This document shows positions 61,545 to 64,000 of a stretch of 64,000 nt of DNA, piece by piece. The position numbers were made by a program, and so were the translations under genes. Below the pieces are notes generated by a model, which did no database searches, was not told the origin of the DNA, and saw only the letters and a program-made list of their open reading frames with translations. The stretch is from Epiperipatus broadwayi (taxonomy: Eukaryota > Onychophora > Udeonychophora > Euonychophora > Peripatidae), in the NCBI GenBank assembly GCA_028023455.1, contig JAQFVV010006305.1, positions 2,967,001 through 3,031,000 on the forward strand, in the 5' to 3' direction. Positions within the stretch are counted from its first letter, which is position 1, and each line of letters opens with the position of its first letter.

Positions 61545-62330
61545 CAGTGTTAGACTAAGAATTTCTTGTAGGGTAAAACTTATTAGCTTTAGACCATTTT
61601 TTTATATTTTCATCATCAATTAATTTATTAACTTGCTCTATGTTCTTTCTGACAGTGCTTACTGATAATATACATTTATCATCATTTTTTTGGCTTTAGT
61701 TTTTCTTGCATTCATTTTTATTTTAAATTTCTCACAAGCTCTGTCAATCATGCATAACAACTCATAAAACTTATCCTGCTAATTTTATCAAAACAACAGT
61801 GATTTAAATCAATTATTTAACACAACATAAAATAAATATCATCCTTGGGTTACACATTTTCCAGAAAAAGGTCATACTATTTTTCAAATTTTATCTAATT
61901 CTATAATATCAATAATTATGCGCTTATAATGCTTGTTAAAGAAGTTATATATATTATTAAATTTATTTAAAGCTTAGCGCTTTCAAAGCTCTATAGCTTC
62001 ATAATCATAGCTGTGTGCTTAAAAAACGTCTCACCTCCCAATTTATATATTTCTTTACAAATAATCTATTAACTCTATAAAATGCTTTTTGAAAGCAATA
62101 AACAAATATTAATCTCCTTTCTTTTCTACATCTCTGAACAATAATTCTCACCATTCTAACTGCGTCATTTATCTCTCTATTTTTTAAAAATCTATCTGCT
62201 ATTCATACAGAAATATGCCTAATCTATTAAAAAGATTGCACATCTACTTAAATCTCTGAATAGATGTTTAATTTATATGAAATCCTCGTATTAGGTCTTT
62301 TTTCTGATGGAATCATAATTCTTGAAAGAA
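61545..62330 (-). pseudogene. Reverse transcriptase fragment of another LINE
   Basis: Minus-strand translation gives NDAVRMVRIIVQRCRKERRL near 62,170-62,110, then FQKAFYRVNR near 62,090 (normally DFxKAFDRV; the catalytic Asp is lost). Lower down comes CMIDRACEKFKIKMNARKTK near 61,750-61,690, and RKNIEQVNKL near 61,640. These match RT motif A, the motif D region and the following strand in typical order for an animal LINE. The YADD segment between them is not readable, so part is deleted or scrambled. It differs from the LINE at 16155-19420 in detail. Confidence 0.55.
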
Positions 62331-62754
62331 AATCTACAGACTACTTTCTTAAAACATAAATTCAATTATAAATATAAACTAATTATTTTAAAATTTTGAA
62401 ACTATAATCTTTAAATATTCTGTGTTTTACAATTTTTTATTTATCACTGCATATCATATTTCTCTTTATATAAAGTGACTTTTTTTCAATTGAAATAAAT
62501 GATATAAATCACATATATTCTTTCAAATTATTTTCAATATATGCCACATTTATCCTAATAAATTTTCATTTCAATTTTAGTCTCAATCTCTCTTTTTTGA
62601 CTCAGTTTTCCCCATACAGTTTTTATTTTACAACATTAACTCAATCATAGCGTTTGTTTGTAATTTATCTTTTAAAATATTTCTTTATAAACATTTACTT
62701 TAAGCTTTATTTGTTTAACATATGTATTTACTGTTTAGCCTAATATATATATAT

Positions 62755-63161
62755 GATCACTAGATGGAGCTTTATTAATAGTCCACTATCAAGCTTTGTT
62801 TACATAAACGCTGAGAGAGATAGAATTCAATATCTCTTTCATTGTCTCCAATACTGAATTTTATTTCTTCAGCATTTATGTAAACAAAGCTTGATAGTGG
62901 GCTATTGGTAAAGCTCCATCTAGTGATCATAAAATGCAAGCTATGAGCAAGTTATGAAATTTATAACTTGTTTTGTTTATCATATATATATCTTCAATAT
63001 CTCTTTCATTGTCTCCAATATTGAATTTTGTTTCTTCAGCATTTATGTAAACAAAGCTTGATAGTGGGCTATTGGTAAAGCTCCATCTAGTGATCATAAA
63101 ATGCAAGCTATGAGCAAGTTATGAAATTTATAACTTGTTTTGTTTATCATATATATATATC
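62755..63161 (-). repeat. Hairpin plus 167-bp tandem duplication, inverted relative of the 409-bp family
   Basis: GATCACTAGATGGAGC (62755) to 62813 is the inverse of 62870-62928, forming arms of about 58 bp. A 167-base unit starting CAATATCTCTTTCATTG is then present twice (62828 and 62995). Read on the minus strand, the order ATATGATAAACAAAACAAG, CAAGTTAT...AACTTGCT, TTTATGATCAC, AGATGG, ACTATCAAGC, GTTTACATAAA parallels the start of each 409-bp unit at 22496-23434. The two loci are therefore diverged members of one family in opposite orientation. Confidence 0.7.
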
Positions 63162-64000
63162 TTTTTACTATCTATAGAATCCACATTTACCCATCTTTCT
63201 CTATCTTGCCCTTTTTTCCCTGTTTATTCATCATCATATTATTAAGATTAAACATTTTGCTTTATTTTTTCATAAACTATATTCATTTTTCCAACATCTT
63301 TTAATTATTCCTTAAATAGTTTCTATAATTTATTTGAATCTATTTTATAAAGTACAATAGTAATATTTATGGTTATTTTTTCCTTCAATAAGTGTAAATA
63401 CTTTTTTCTCTAATCATCTCTTTAAATACTTGTCTAATTTTTTTTCTCTACCAGTTCTTATTATTTAAGATATAACTCCAATTTTACTGCTTCTTTTTTT
63501 GTGATCTAAATCTGTGTCAGATCTAAGAACATAAACTTTTAATATTTATTATGGCTCCCCTTCTTTAAAAAAAAAATCGAAATTTAATCTATCTGAAATC
63601 TATTCTTATTATATGGACATTCCTATGTGTAAGTTACTATAAGTTTCAAACCATGTGGTCATTATTTTTTCTAAAAAAGATTATCAAACTTTAATTTTAT
63701 ATCCATAACAATTATTTCAGCATATTTTTCCTGTACCATCATTATATTCAAGTATCCATTATCATTAAATAATTATTTTTACTTTTTTTAAAATTCCAAA
63801 ATCAGTCAGTCATTTATAAACTCATTTTCATTATGGGACCTAAAAGAAGACGTGCTGTAAGTCTACTATTTTCATACAAGTCACTACCTTCTATCCATCT
63901 TGTTTCACTGAGTTCTACAAAATCCATGATTTTTTTTTATCTTTCAATAAATTTACTGCCTTATGTTGACTGTTCAGAGACCTAAATGATAACTGAATAA
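63162..64000. other. AT-rich DNA, no gene seen
   Basis: It is T-rich with no recognisable domains up to the window edge. Confidence 0.55.

Overview
This window is very AT-rich animal nuclear DNA (about a quarter G+C by eye) made almost entirely of transposable elements in different states of decay. Nothing looks prokaryotic. There are no operons, ribosome binding sites or CRISPR arrays. The element mix (L1/Tx1-like LINE, a second LINE ending in a C2H2 finger, a Penelope-like element with a GIY-YIG nuclease, Ty3/gypsy-type LTR elements, (AAT)n and (TA)n tracts) fits an invertebrate, perhaps a lophotrochozoan such as a mollusc. The species assignment is a guess.

Layout. 1-5980: a young L1/Tx1-like LINE (+) with an intact 1072-codon ORF2, a twice-broken ORF1, and a 3' end of 29-bp tandem repeats plus a (GTA)n tail. 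5981-8660: a decayed coiled-coil gag/protease gene (-). 8661-16154: mostly empty, with an inverted-ended element (10285-10520) and a GC-rich island (11340-11580). 16155-19420: a full-span but decayed second LINE (-). 20222-20636: AAT-type microsatellites. 21771-23456: a degenerate ~290-bp tandem array running into a ~409-bp tandem array. 23457-26110: a 5'-truncated Penelope-like element (+) with an intact GIY-YIG reading frame, an extreme lack of C on the + strand, and a hammerhead-like fold near its 3' end. 26111-30800: a gag fragment, a 217-bp hairpin element, a second Penelope 3' end, and a MITE with an 8-bp target duplication.

32767-40712: one Ty3/gypsy-type LTR element (-) bounded by the 5-bp duplication CTTTG. 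Its coding part is reduced to gag, protease, a scrap of the RT start and the integrase C-terminus. Its left LTR is split by an insert of about 4.5 kb. 40713-64000: mostly featureless AT-rich DNA with a tRNA-Gly-derived retropseudogene (47442-47561), a possible terminal exon of a host gene (50651-50798, -), a hammerhead-like motif (52048-52110, -), another decayed coiled-coil gag (53900-55310, -), a LINE reverse transcriptase relic (61545-62330, -), and an inverted relative of the 409-bp family (62755-63161).

The most interesting theme is a recurring hammerhead-like layout, CTGA-type core then stem then GAAA, at up to five places. Two of them lie at the 3' ends of related Penelope copies and show paired base changes in the stem. 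All coordinates, alignments and counts were made by eye from the sequence. Family assignments rest on recognised motifs, not on searches.
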